Shown here: positions 18,427 to 27,008 of the stretch, in pieces
Layout: each line of letters begins with the position of its first letter
Numbering within the stretch: position 1 is the first letter of the stretch
Origin: Stenotrophomonas bentonitica
GTDB taxonomy: Bacteria > Pseudomonadota > Gammaproteobacteria > Xanthomonadales > Xanthomonadaceae
DNA length: 44,206 nt
Direction of reading: 5' to 3'
Assembly (NCBI RefSeq): GCF_002887735.1
Contig: NZ_PKQP01000015.1
Coordinates: 1-44,206 of the forward strand
Program-made: the position numbers and the translations under genes
Notes under the pieces: model-generated
Seen by the model: only the letters and a program-made list of their open reading frames with translations
The model's database searches: none
What the model was told of the DNA's origin: nothing

Positions 18427-21400
18427 TCATTGGTCGCCCCGCGCCGCGCGCAATCCACGTCGCCGCACCAGATAGAACGCTGCGGGAATCACCACCATAG
18501 AGAGCACCGGTGCGGTGAGCATGCCACCCAGCATCGGCGCGGCGATACGTTGCATGACCTCCGAGCCGGCACCGGCACCAACGAACAGCGGAAACAACCC
18601 GGCCAGGATGACGGCTACCGTCATCGCCTTCGGGCGCACCCGCTGCACGGCACCTTCGTAGATAGCCTCTTGCAGGGTAGACACATCTTCCGGCGCACCG
18701 CTGGCCAAGCGCTGCTCCCAAGCATGACGCAGGTACAGCAACATGATGACGCCGAACTCAGCCGCAACGCCACCCAGGGCGATGAATCCGATCATGCTGG
18801 CTACCGAAATCGCATGGCCCAGCCCCCAGATCAACCAGAAACCGCCCACCAACGCCAAGGGCAAGCTGAGCAGGATGATGGATACATCGCTGAGCCGGCG
18901 AAACACCATCCAGATGACCAGGAAGATGATCGCCAACGCCGCGGGCACCACCCATTGCAGGCGTGCCAATGCCCGTTGCAGATACTCGTACTGCCCCGAC
19001 CAGGCCAGACCATAGCCGGCAGGCAAACTCACCTGGGTCTGCATCGCGGCTTGCAGGTCCTGGACCACCGATCCTAAGTCGCGATCGGCCACATCGACGT
19101 AGATGTAGCCCACCAACCGGCCGTTATCGCTCTTGAGCATCGGCGGGCCTGGGCTGATTGACAGCTCCGCCACCTGGCTCAAGGTCAGTTGCACACCGCC
19201 TGGCGCGATCAGCGGCAGATCCTGCAAGGCCTGCAATGAGTCGCGCTGGCCACGGGGGTAGCGCAAGACGATGGGATAGCGCTCGCGCCCCTCGATCGTT
19301 TCCCCGATTGGATCGCCGCCAACGACCGTGGCAATCAGTTGCTGGAGTTGGCCTTGAGTGAATCCATAACGCGCAGCGATTTCCGGGCGCACCTGTACAT
19401 CGACATAGCGCCCGCCGGTGACGCGTTCGGCCAGTGCCGAACTCACGCCGGGCACAGTCTTGGCCACCTGCTCGATCTGCTGGCTCAGGCGCTCGATCTG
19501 CTCCACATCTGGTCCGGAGACCTTGATCCCAATCGGGCTTTTGATGCCGGTGGCCAACATATCGATGCGATTGCGAATGGGCGGTACCCATAGATTGGTT
19601 AGACCGGGAATCTTGACCGCGGCGTCCAACTCTTGGCGTAGCTTCTGAAGGGTCATGCCCGGGCGCCATTGATCCCGCGGCTTGAAGGTCACGGTGGTCT
19701 CAAACATTTCCATAGGTGCCGGATCGGTCGCACTTTCGGCACGGCCGGCCTTGCCGAACACGTGCTCGACCTCCGGTACGGTTTTGATCATCCGTCCTGA
19801 GAGCTGAAGCAACTGGCGCGCCTTGTCGGCTGACAGGCCTGGCAACGCAGTGGGCATGTACAGCAGGCTGCCTTCTTCCAAGGGTGGCATGAATTCACTG
19901 CCCAACCGGCTAAAGGGGATCAAGGTGAGCACCAGCAGCAGGCCACTGAGCAGCAAGGTGACACCGGGATGTTTGAGGACCCACAACAGAATGGGCCGGT
20001 ATCCGGCGATCAGGATGCGATTTATGGGGTTCTGTTGTTCCGGCCGGATGTGGCCGCGGATCAGGTAGCCCATCAGCACGGGGATCAAGGTCACCGACAA
20101 CCCTGCTGCGGCGGCCATCGCGTAGGTCTTGGTGTAGGCCAAGGGCGAGAATAAACGCCCTTCCTGCGCCTGCAGGGCAAAAACCGGCACGAAGGATAGG
20201 GTGATGACCAGCAAGCTCGCGAACAGGGCCGGTCCGACCTCGGCCGCCGAGCGGGCCATCAACTGCCAGCGCTCCTCACCCTGGGGTTCCCGACCGTGCT
20301 CCTCCCGCCAGTGCTCCAGATGCTTGTGTGCATTTTCGATCATCACCACCGCTGCATCGACCATCGCACCAATGGCGATGGCGATGCCTCCTAACGACAG
20401 CAAGTTGGCGGAGATCCCCTGGGCGTGCATCACGATGAAGGCCGCTAGGATACCCAAGGGTAGGGTGATGACGGCCACCAACGCCGAGCGTAGGTGCCAC
20501 AGGAACAGCAGGCATACCAGCGCTACGACCAGGAACTCTTCACCAAGCTTATGGGTGAGGTTGCGTACCGCATCCTGGATTAGCTCGGAGCGGTCGTACA
20601 CCGCCACCACTTCCACGCCTTCGGGCAAGCTGGATTGCAACGCCTGCAGTCGCGCTTTGACGTTCCGAATGGCCCCCAAGGCATCCTTGCCGGTCCGCAG
20701 GACGATCACGCCGCCGGCCACCTCACCTTGACCATCCGACTCTGCGATACCACGACGGAAGACCGGCCCGCGACTGATCGTGGCCACCTCGCCGAGCAAG
20801 ACGGGGATGCCGTCGTTGCCGGTTACCGGCACCTGTTCGAACGCCTCCTGTGTGCGCAGGTAGCCTTCGCTACGCACCATCAGTTCGGCTTCGCCTTGTT
20901 CGATCACGGAGCCCCCGGTAGCGCCGTTGGCCGCATCCACCGCCTCGATGAGCTCGGCCACCGTCAGTCCACGGGCCGCCAACGCCTGCGGATCCGGCTG
21001 GATCTGCCAGGCGCGCACCGCACCGCCCACACTGGCTACTTCAGCCACGTCCGGCACGGTTTTTAGCTCATAACGAAGAAACCAGTCCTGCAACGCACGC
21101 AGCTGCCCCACATCACGTTGACCGGTCCGATCCACCAAGGCGTACTGGTAGATCCAGCCCAGCCCTGTCGCATCAGGACCCAGCGCCGGATTCACATTCG
21201 GCGGAAGTCGATCGCGCACCTGGCTCAAGTACTCGAGCACTCGAGAGCGAGCCCAGTACAGATCAGTGGCATCGTCAAACAGGATGTAGACGAACGAATC
21301 ACCGAAGAAGGAGAAGCCGCGTACCGCTTTCACGCCCGGCACGGACAACATCGTGGTGGCCAACGGGTAGGTGACTTGGTCTTCGATGATACGCGGGGTT

Positions 21401-21567
21401 TGCCCAGCCCATTGCGTGCGGATGATGACTTGGGTATCCGACAGGTCCGGCAGCGCATCCAGCGGCGTGTTCTTTATCGACCAGATGCCGACCACCGCCA
21501 GCAGCGCGGCGGCAACCAGCACCAGCACGCGATTGGCGATGCAAGCATGGATCAGGCGCGCGATCAT
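18427..21567 (-). CDS. cusA: CusA-type RND copper/silver efflux pump
   Basis: 1046 residues from the start at 21567, which overlaps the cusB stop (ATGA). It is a heavy-metal RND transporter with 12 helices, driven by protons and forming a trimer in the inner membrane. The three methionines used by E. coli CusA to bind Cu(I)/Ag(I) have counterparts in SLLYMPTALPG, PAPMEMFETTV and RNRIDMLATGIKSPI. The TM4 segment (AIGAMVDAAVVMIENAHKHLE) matches the monovalent-metal group rather than the Zn/Co group. A longer frame to 21612 exists, but those 15 residues are not family-like. The gene is complete, though its adaptor gene upstream is frameshifted. Confidence 0.95.
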   Translation of the reverse strand: MIARLIHACIANRVLVLVAAALLAVVGIWSIKNTPLDALPDLSDTQVIIRTQWAGQTPRIIEDQVTYPLATTMLSVPGVKAVRGFSFFGDSFVYILFDDATDLYWARSRVLEYLSQVRDRLPPNVNPALGPDATGLGWIYQYALVDRTGQRDVGQLRALQDWFLRYELKTVPDVAEVASVGGAVRAWQIQPDPQALAARGLTVAELIEAVDAANGATGGSVIEQGEAELMVRSEGYLRTQEAFEQVPVTGNDGIPVLLGEVATISRGPVFRRGIAESDGQGEVAGGVIVLRTGKDALGAIRNVKARLQALQSSLPEGVEVVAVYDRSELIQDAVRNLTHKLGEEFLVVALVCLLFLWHLRSALVAVITLPLGILAAFIVMHAQGISANLLSLGGIAIAIGAMVDAAVVMIENAHKHLEHWREEHGREPQGEERWQLMARSAAEVGPALFASLLVITLSFVPVFALQAQEGRLFSPLAYTKTYAMAAAAGLSVTLIPVLMGYLIRGHIRPEQQNPINRILIAGYRPILLWVLKHPGVTLLLSGLLLVLTLIPFSRLGSEFMPPLEEGSLLYMPTALPGLSADKARQLLQLSGRMIKTVPEVEHVFGKAGRAESATDPAPMEMFETTVTFKPRDQWRPGMTLQKLRQELDAAVKIPGLTNLWVPPIRNRIDMLATGIKSPIGIKVSGPDVEQIERLSQQIEQVAKTVPGVSSALAERVTGGRYVDVQVRPEIAARYGFTQGQLQQLIATVVGGDPIGETIEGRERYPIVLRYPRGQRDSLQALQDLPLIAPGGVQLTLSQVAELSISPGPPMLKSDNGRLVGYIYVDVADRDLGSVVQDLQAAMQTQVSLPAGYGLAWSGQYEYLQRALARLQWVVPAALAIIFLVIWMVFRRLSDVSIILLSLPLALVGGFWLIWGLGHAISVASMIGFIALGGVAAEFGVIMLLYLRHAWEQRLASGAPEDVSTLQEAIYEGAVQRVRPKAMTVAVILAGLFPLFVGAGAGSEVMQRIAAPMLGGMLTAPVLSMVVIPAAFYLVRRRGLRAARGDQ

Positions 21568-21650
21568 GGCGTGCCCTCCATCGCTTCGGACATGACGGCG
21601 CTTGCCTGGCAATCAGCGGCTGCGGCGGAGCCGAACTTGGGTACCAACTG

Positions 21651-21720
21651 CATATCCATGAACGGTGACTTGCCCGGCTTGTCGAAATGCTTCTCCGGCA
21701 CCATCGGGTCATACCAGTAC
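21651..21720 (-). repeat. Metal-binding segment repeat, C-terminal copy in cusB
   Basis: This 70-base segment matches 22856-22925 at about 62 of 70 positions by hand alignment. It encodes YWYDPM...SPFMDM, the heavy-metal-binding motif with Met and Asp in place of the usual cysteines. Confidence 0.85.
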
Positions 21721-22855
21721 TGCACCGGGCAGCGTGGCGGCGTGGAGGTGGAGGTCTCTGGCGCGACAGGCGCAGGCTGTCTGGACGGTGACGGCACGAC
21801 AGTGCGTGCGTCGTGCCCGGCGTCATGGCGCTCGTGTACACCTGATGCGCTGGCAGGGCTTGTAGGTTGTGCAGCGCCCAGGCGCTCCAACGCACCGGAG
21901 AGATTGGCTTCAGAGTCGAGCAGGAACTGACCCGAGACCACCACGCGTTCACCACCGGCCAAGCCTGCCACGATCTGCGTGCGCCCTTGCACGCTACGTC
22001 CGGCACTCACCCGCACTGGCCGGAAGCTCCCGTCCGGATCCTGCACGATGACCCGGCTGTCCCGCCCGGTGGCAATCAGCGCCTCCGTGGGAACGACTGG
22101 CAAGGCCTGCTCGCATCGGGCTGCACCAGAACCTCGGCGAACATGCCCGGCACCAGCCGACGCTGCGGGTTGCGCAGCACAATTCGCGCCCGCTGCGTGC
22201 GACTAGCCATGTCGACCTGGGGAAGCAACGCCTGGATCTGTCCGCCAAAGCGCTCTGCCGGCCATGCATTGACCGTGGCCTGCACTGAGGTCCCCAGCCG
22301 CAAGGTGCCCAGCGCTGCCTGGGGCACCGAGGCCTCCAGCCACAGCGTGTCCAGCCCATTGATCTTGAACAGTGGCGTACCGGGTATCACCGTCTGCCCC
22401 TCGCGTGCCAGGATCTCGGTCACGACACCACTGTGGTCTGCGCCAAGCACGACGCCACTTCTGGCCGAGGCGCCAGAAGGAACACCCAACGAACGCAACC
22501 GTTGTTGCGCGGCACCCTGTAGCTCACGCGCGCTCGCGGACTGAGCTTGGCTCAGGGTATGTGCTTCGGCGATGGCCGCGTTCCATGCCGGGGCCTGCAC
22601 GGTGGCCAGCGCTTGACCACGACGAACCTCGGTAAACGGCGCCTTTACCTGCACGTGGGTGATCAAGCCTTCCGTGCGCGCACTGACCACGGTTTCCTGG
22701 GTCAGATCCCTCGTCAGTGTGCCCGGCACGCGTACAGCAGTCCCTAGTGACTCTACCGTCACTTCCTGAGTGCGTATGCCCACGTTCTGCTGCAGGCGCG
22801 GATTGATCTGCGTTCCGCCGCCCATGGCCTCATCTGCGTATTTGGGCAGCAACTT

Positions 22856-22925
22856 CATATCCATGAACGGAGATTTGCCCGGCTTGTCGAATCGCTGCTC
22901 CGGCGCCATGGGGTCGTACCAGTAC
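22856..22925 (-). repeat. Metal-binding segment repeat, N-terminal copy in cusB
   Basis: N-terminal copy of the 70-base repeat found again at 21651-21720, in the same orientation. It sits just after the membrane anchor of CusB, the usual place of this domain in the family. Confidence 0.85.
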
Positions 22926-23073
22926 AACACCTTGCGCGCTTGACCTGCGCCGCTCGTGCCGGTGGGCGGGGTGGAATCAGAGGTTCGAGTCATCCAGGCG
23001 TAGCCGCTGGCAAAGCCGAGCGCCAGCAACCCGAGGGCCACGGCGAGCTGTGTGAGACGCGTCTTGGTCGGGG

Positions 23074-24378
23074 TCATGGCGTGTTCTCCTCATGGGGCAG
23101 CAGATAGGCCAGTGCCGCCCAGGCACGGCCCTGTTCGCCCAGCAGACGGGCGTTCTCCAGTTGCAATTCGATCTCATCGCGCCGCGCTTCCAGCCACGGC
23201 TGCAGGTCGGCACCGGCGCCGTAGGCGGCCAACGCCGTGCGTGCGCGATCGCGCGCCAAAGGCAGGCTCTGCGTGTTCTGACGCTCCAACTGGCCGGTTA
23301 ACCCGCGCCATCGCGCCATCGCGCGTTGCACCGACTCGGCTTGGATGCGCCGGGCCTCATCGCGCTCTGCGGACACCGCCTCCAGCTCAGCCCGTCGTGC
23401 CACGATGCCTCGTGCTTGGCGGTTCTTCTGGAACAGCGGCAGGCCCACGCCCACTTCCACCATGAGCATGTCGCTGCGCGCCATGCCGTCGAGTGCGCGC
23501 TCGCGACGTCCGTAGGTGAGCTCCACACTCCAATCCGGGCGGGTTTCGGCCACGGCCGCATCCACCTGGGCCTGGGCTAAGCTCTGGCGTGCCTCCCAGC
23601 CCAGTAGTGGTGTGTGCTGGTCCAGGTTGGCCAGCAGTTGGGTGGGCTCCAATGGCAACTGCGAAAAATCCGGCGCCGTACCACTGGCCAAGATCGCCTC
23701 TGGTGCAATACCCAACCACCGCGCCAGGCCGGCCTGCGCCGCGGCGTGCTCCGCATGTACCTGCTCCAGGCGATTGTCCAACTGCAGTAGGACGGCCTGG
23801 GCGGCAAGCACGTCACTGGCCCCGGCCGTGCCACCTGCCAAGCGAGCACGCGCCGCACGCTCGGCTATGCGCGCCGGCTCGCGCAAACCTTCCAACGCAT
23901 CTACGGCTTGCTGCGTACTCCGCAGCTCGATCCAGGCCTGCGCGGCCGCTTGGACCACCATCTGCTGTTCGACCATCGACAGTGAGCGCGCTTGTGCCAG
24001 CGTCGCTTGAGCCAGCGCTTGCTCGGCACGTCGTTTCGCACGGGCAGGAAACTCCTGCATCAGCCCGACTTGCTGGGTGGTCATCTCGTCTGCCCGCAGA
24101 CTGAAGGCATCGGGTCCGCTGACGGGCCAGTTCGCCAGCCCCACGATCAGACGTGGATCGGGCAACGCGCCGGCACGCGCGGCTTCTTCGGTACTTGCAT
24201 CGATCTGGGATCGGCGCACCTGCAGGGTAGGGGCGTTAGCAAGCGCTTGTTGTAGTGCTTCGGGATAGCTGATCGGGATAGCGGGCGGTGCCGCCACCAC
24301 AGGACCACTGAGCGCCAGGGCAAACAACACCCCGCACGCCATCCTGCGTCTTGCACGCAGAAAGAAGGACATCTCCAT
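23074..24378 (-). CDS. cusC: TolC-family outer-membrane channel CusC
   Basis: 434 residues from the ATG at 24378, chosen because GGAGG sits four bases upstream and a signal peptide follows (RRMACGVLFALALSGPVVAA). The rest shows two repeats of the outer-membrane efflux channel family with long coiled helices (LPDPRLIVGLANWPVSG, VGLMQEFPARAKRRAEQALA, VEVGVGLPLFQKNRQ). It would form the trimeric exit duct of the Cus pump. No lipobox cysteine is seen. Its stop overlaps the cusB start (ATGA). It is complete. Confidence 0.9.
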   Translation of the reverse strand: MEMSFFLRARRRMACGVLFALALSGPVVAAPPAIPISYPEALQQALANAPTLQVRRSQIDASTEEAARAGALPDPRLIVGLANWPVSGPDAFSLRADEMTTQQVGLMQEFPARAKRRAEQALAQATLAQARSLSMVEQQMVVQAAAQAWIELRSTQQAVDALEGLREPARIAERAARARLAGGTAGASDVLAAQAVLLQLDNRLEQVHAEHAAAQAGLARWLGIAPEAILASGTAPDFSQLPLEPTQLLANLDQHTPLLGWEARQSLAQAQVDAAVAETRPDWSVELTYGRRERALDGMARSDMLMVEVGVGLPLFQKNRQARGIVARRAELEAVSAERDEARRIQAESVQRAMARWRGLTGQLERQNTQSLPLARDRARTALAAYGAGADLQPWLEARRDEIELQLENARLLGEQGRAWAALAYLLPHEENTP

Positions 24379-24451
24379 AAGACCTCCGGACAAACGACAA
24401 CGAGCGTGCTGCAACACAAGCAGCACGAGCACGGGTCAATCCAGGAGGGGC

Positions 24452-24846
24452 TTAAATCAGCAGGCTACAGAAGCGCTGCAGGGGGGGCGGATCGGACACG
24501 CACACCGGAACATCCCGATAGAACGTGCGTGTACCGGTGGCAACAGAGCCTGCACGAGCGCGGAGGCGGCCAGCGCGGGCTGGTAAGGCACTTGAGGGGC
24601 CTTCGCATCGGCCGTGGCGATGTGATCGCGCTGGCAATGCTGGTCGCACAACGCCGGAGCATCGGGATCCGGCGCGGACATCTCTTCGCAACCGACCATC
24701 AGGGTCGCTTGTCCAGCATCCACCGATTCCAGCGGACAGGCGTAGGCCACCAGCGCCAGTTGTTGCAGCAGCAGCGCCCACAGTCCCAGCCATGCCAGTC
24801 GGGCACGAGGACGGGGTCGCCGCCATCGCCTCAGCAGCTTCACCAT
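24452..24846 (-). CDS. Small Cys/His-containing exported protein leading the cus operon, possibly frameshifted
   Basis: I cannot name the family. The frame from 24846 gives 129 residues: basic N-terminus, hydrophobic segment (LAWLGLWALLLQQLALVAYA), then spaced cysteines (CPLESVDAG, GCEEMS, CDQHCQRDH). This recalls CopL and CzcI, small Cys/His-rich proteins that head metal operons. Its end (MFRCACPIRPPCSASVAC, stop at 24457) looks unnatural. The neighbouring frame over the same DNA reads TFYRDVPVCVSDPPPLQR then FCSLLI, ending at 24452, which looks more like a natural end. A one-base frameshift near 24520-24540 is therefore suspected. About 75 bases separate it from cusC. Confidence 0.6.
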
Positions 24847-24920
24847 GACAGCTCCCGCACGCCCGAAGCAGCGCCTGCGGACGCTGGGCAGATCAGGGCA
24901 GGGGACGTGCGAGCTCTCAT

Positions 24921-24969
24921 AATTGCCAGTCTAGCCCTCTTGGGGCCGACTGGCATTGATCACGATCAA
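24921..24969 (-). promoter_or_regulatory. Putative FNR/Anr-type promoter of the cus operon
   Basis: TTGATCACGATCAA (24956-24969) is a perfect TTGAT-N4-ATCAA site of the FNR/Anr/Dnr family. If it sits at -41.5, transcription would start near 24921, and the matching -10 region on the minus strand reads TAGACT. A second perfect inverted repeat, TGCCAGTC...GACTGGCA (24924-24931 and 24948-24955), overlaps the same promoter and may be a regulator site. The start codon of the first gene lies about 75 bases further. Confidence 0.55.
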
Positions 24970-25049
24970 GCCATCGCGCGGACTCAGCGGTGGCATCCGC
25001 CGCAGCAGGGGGATGCGGCCGGGGCGGCTGGCGTGTCGGCCTCAGAAGG

Positions 25050-25199
25050 GAGCACGGCGGCGATCACATACCGGAATTGACCGAGGAGGAGAAGGATCGG
25101 CAGACCCGCGAGGGTTTGGCCGACGTCGACGCTGGACGGACGATCCCGCACTAGGAACTACTGCAATGGGTCAGGCGACTGTCGGAGCCTTCTTGTTGA
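25050..25199 (+). pseudogene. Remnant of a small antitoxin-like gene
   Basis: One frame reads EHGGDHIPELTEEEKDRQTR then EGLADVDAGRTIPH, a TAG stop, and continues ELLQWVRRLSEPSC. This resembles the acidic C-terminal half of RelB/RHH-type antitoxins, where IPHEE(L/V)xxWLR is common; the TAG would be a GAG-to-TAG change. No start codon is present in frame and no toxin gene follows. The call is tentative and based on pattern alone. Confidence 0.35.
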
Positions 25200-25229
25200 G
25201 GGTTTCCGTTGGGTCAGGAGCGTGGAAAC

Positions 25230-25250
25230 TCTTGAATCCAATATTCAAGA
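25230..25250. repeat. Perfect inverted repeat, orphan operator-like
   Basis: TCTTGAAT-CCAAT-ATTCAAGA, arms of eight bases, in a gene-free stretch. No T-run follows. It looks like a regulator site that has lost its gene. Confidence 0.5.
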
Positions 25251-25379
25251 AGGGCACGCGTGCCTGAGCAGTACTTCCGCAATGCCTCTGTCACGCGACT
25301 TCTGGTTCGATCAAGCCTAGCTCTGTAATCCACGAACTGTTGACGTCGAGGGGTGTTTCCTCGTTGAATCATGGCGATA

Positions 25380-25401
25380 GAGCCGATTCGGCTGTTTTTC
25401 T
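25380..25401 (+). terminator. Rho-independent terminator
   Basis: AGCCG-ATT-CGGCT-GTTTTTCT is a compact five-base stem and T-run on the plus strand. No intact plus-strand gene now precedes it; it may have belonged to the broken antitoxin region. Confidence 0.65.
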
Positions 25402-25451
25402 CACGAATCCCTGCCGACCCTCAAGTAGAAGCATTTTTCCGTCGTTGACGG

Positions 25452-25554
25452 TGGTGCCCCTGGTCGGAATCGAACCGACGTGTACGCGCTTATCTGGCGC
25501 GTGCTCTCACCGGGGTATAAGGCCGGCCCTCTGACCAACATGAGCAACAGGGGC
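25452..25554 (-). tRNA. Abnormal tRNA-like gene (isoleucine-like), probably a disrupted tRNA
   Basis: On the minus strand the ends fit a tRNA perfectly: acceptor GCCCCTG pairs with CAGGGGC, followed by ACCA; the T-arm is GTCGG-TTCGATT-CCGAC, and D-arm-like TTGCTCATGTTGGTCAGAG follows the acceptor. The body is too long: 100 bases before CCA. Two anticodon arms can be drawn. One is CGCGC-CAGATAA-GCGCG (anticodon GAU, but A instead of the invariant U33), with a normal 5-base variable loop. The other is CCGGC-CTTATAC-CCCGG (anticodon UAU, U33 present, one mismatch), with a 30-base variable region. The first implies an insertion of ~25 bases in the D-arm, bordered by AGAG repeats. Decoding ability is doubtful. 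Confidence 0.6.
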
Positions 25555-25646
25555 GTGATCGATCGATGCGATCACGCCGGTATTCGAGGGTCGAGCTGGC
25601 TCAGGCGGTTCATGGGGCAAGCATACCGGGGATGGACGCTATGCCG

Positions 25647-26104
25647 CTATCCCCGGGCGCGGCGGTAGGAGTGGGCCCACGCCGGAGCAGAGATCCGGCC
25701 GGTCGCCACCAGCCAGGCCATCCGCAAGGCCTGCGCGTCCACCAACGCATGGTGGCGCCTGGCCCTATGTTCCGGATGGGCTGCGAACCAGTCCTCGACC
25801 AGCAGCCCAGGAAGGCCTTCCTTCGACATGCATGTCATGACCGGGGCCGGCCGGGGTCCGCATGCGGCAACCTGGTCATCGGGTAGCTCAAAACCATCCA
25901 GTGCATACCGCAGCAGCTGGAGATCGTTCGGGAAATCCGCCATCACCGCCAGCGCGTCGGTCTCGCTGAGGAAGGCGCGCAGCTCGGTAGTCAGGACGGC
26001 ATCCGGCAGGGCTGCGTCGCCGCGGTCGAGCAGCGGGTAGACGCTCTGACGAACGAAGTCGGTGGGAGCCTCGGGCAGGCTGGCTCGCTCAGCGTAGAAA
26101 AGGC
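25647..26104 (-). pseudogene. 3'-5' exonuclease (DEDDh type), N-terminally truncated
   Basis: About 150 residues match the C-terminal three-quarters of small 3'-5' exoribonucleases: LFYAERASLPEAPTDFVRQ, LMADFPND-type motif (AVMADFPNDLQLL), and HHALVDAQALRMAWL, which contains the His and Asp of the DEDDh site. The first catalytic motif (an N-terminal D-x-E) and the natural start are missing. Upstream of the FYAE segment the DNA becomes a kfrA-like gene on the other strand, so the open frame to 26183 is only partly real. It is therefore a fragment, next to the tRNA-like gene. Confidence 0.75.
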
Positions 26105-27008
26105 GGTCTCCACCGTCCATCAGGCCGCCGACGACCTCATCGCCGGAGGCGATCGCCCCACGGTGGAACGCATCCGCGCCCACCTGGGCACCGGTTCACC
26201 CAATACCGTGACCCGTCACTTGGACAGCTGGTGGGCCAGCGTCGGCGCACGCCTGCGGCAGCGCGCCCGCGAGCAGGGCCGCCCGGACGTGCCGACGGAG
26301 GTGGACGCGTTGGCGCAGCGCTGCTGGGCCGCCGCCCTAGAGGCCGCCGCCGACCACGCGCAGGCCTTGGTGGTTGGCGAACGCGCCGATTTGCACGCGG
26401 CGCAGGCCGCCGTGGCCAGCCAGCAGGACGTGCTGGCGCATGAGCGCACCCAAGCGCTGGAGCGGCTGACTCAAGCCCAGCACGAGGCCCGTACGGCTGA
26501 GACCAGCGCCGCCGCCCTGCGCGAACAGTTGCGCCAGCTGCACGACGAGCGCGACGACCTGCGCCGCCAACGCGACGGCACTTCCACGCGCAACGAACTC
26601 CTGGAGGAACAGGTGGCCGCGCTGCGCGCCGAGCTGGCGCAGAAGGCCGACCAGCACACCGCCGAGCGCGATGAGCTGCTGGCGCATCTCCGCGCCACCG
26701 AAGACCGCGCACTGACCGAGGTGGACCGGGCACGCCAGGCGCTGCAGCAGCTCCAGCACAGCGTCACCGCGCAATCCCTTCAGCACCAGCGTGAGCTCAG
26801 CAACCTAAGCGCGGCCCGCCAGCAGGCTGAACAGACCACCGCCCAGGCACTGCGCGACCGGGACATCCAGAGCGCGCTGGCAAGCGCCTATGCCAGCCAG
26901 CTTGAGCGCTTGGGCGATCTGCCCGAGCAAGTGCGCGCTGCACTCACACCGCCGGCAGCGCCCGCGCGAACCAAGGCAAAACCGGTCCGAAAGGCGCGCT
27001 CGGGGTAG
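26091..27008 (+). pseudogene. Second KfrA-type gene, truncated at the 5' end
   Basis: In-frame residues begin near 26091 without a normal start (SVEKAVSTVHQAADDLIAGG, then RPTVERIRAHLGTGSPNTV), covering most of the KfrA DNA-binding domain. A long Ala/Glu/Gln/Arg coiled coil follows to residue ~300, ending in a Pro/Lys tail (KPVRKARSG). A GTG at 26163 could start a shorter product lacking the first ~24 domain residues. The 5' end is joined back to back to the exonuclease fragment, with a few shared bases at the junction (~26091-26106). It differs clearly in sequence from the kfrA at 3530, so it is not a duplicate. Confidence 0.72.

Larger units (their letters stand above)
21564..23077 (-). pseudogene. 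cusB: CusB-type membrane fusion protein, frameshifted
   Basis: The periplasmic adaptor of CusCBA. The frame from 23077 reads well for ~325 residues: an N-terminal membrane anchor, a heavy-metal-binding segment (YWYDPMAPEQRFDKPG), barrel-sandwich (VVSARTEGLITHVQVKAPF) and the start of the C-terminal beta region (RLVPGMFAEVLVQPDA). It then shifts at ~22108-22114. The rest (LPVVPTEALIATG...) continues in another frame to 21564. Adding one base in gcgagcag would restore both halves. The C-terminus carries a second copy of the metal-binding segment (YWYDPMVPEKHFDKPG). cusC overlaps upstream and cusA downstream. Either the adaptor is dead or the sequence has a one-base error. Confidence 0.88.

Noticed and set aside
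24406..25080. Plus-strand frame of 224 codons opposite the cus leader gene
   Set aside because: Low-complexity Arg/Gln composition, antisense to the Cys-rich gene and crossing the promoter; no support.
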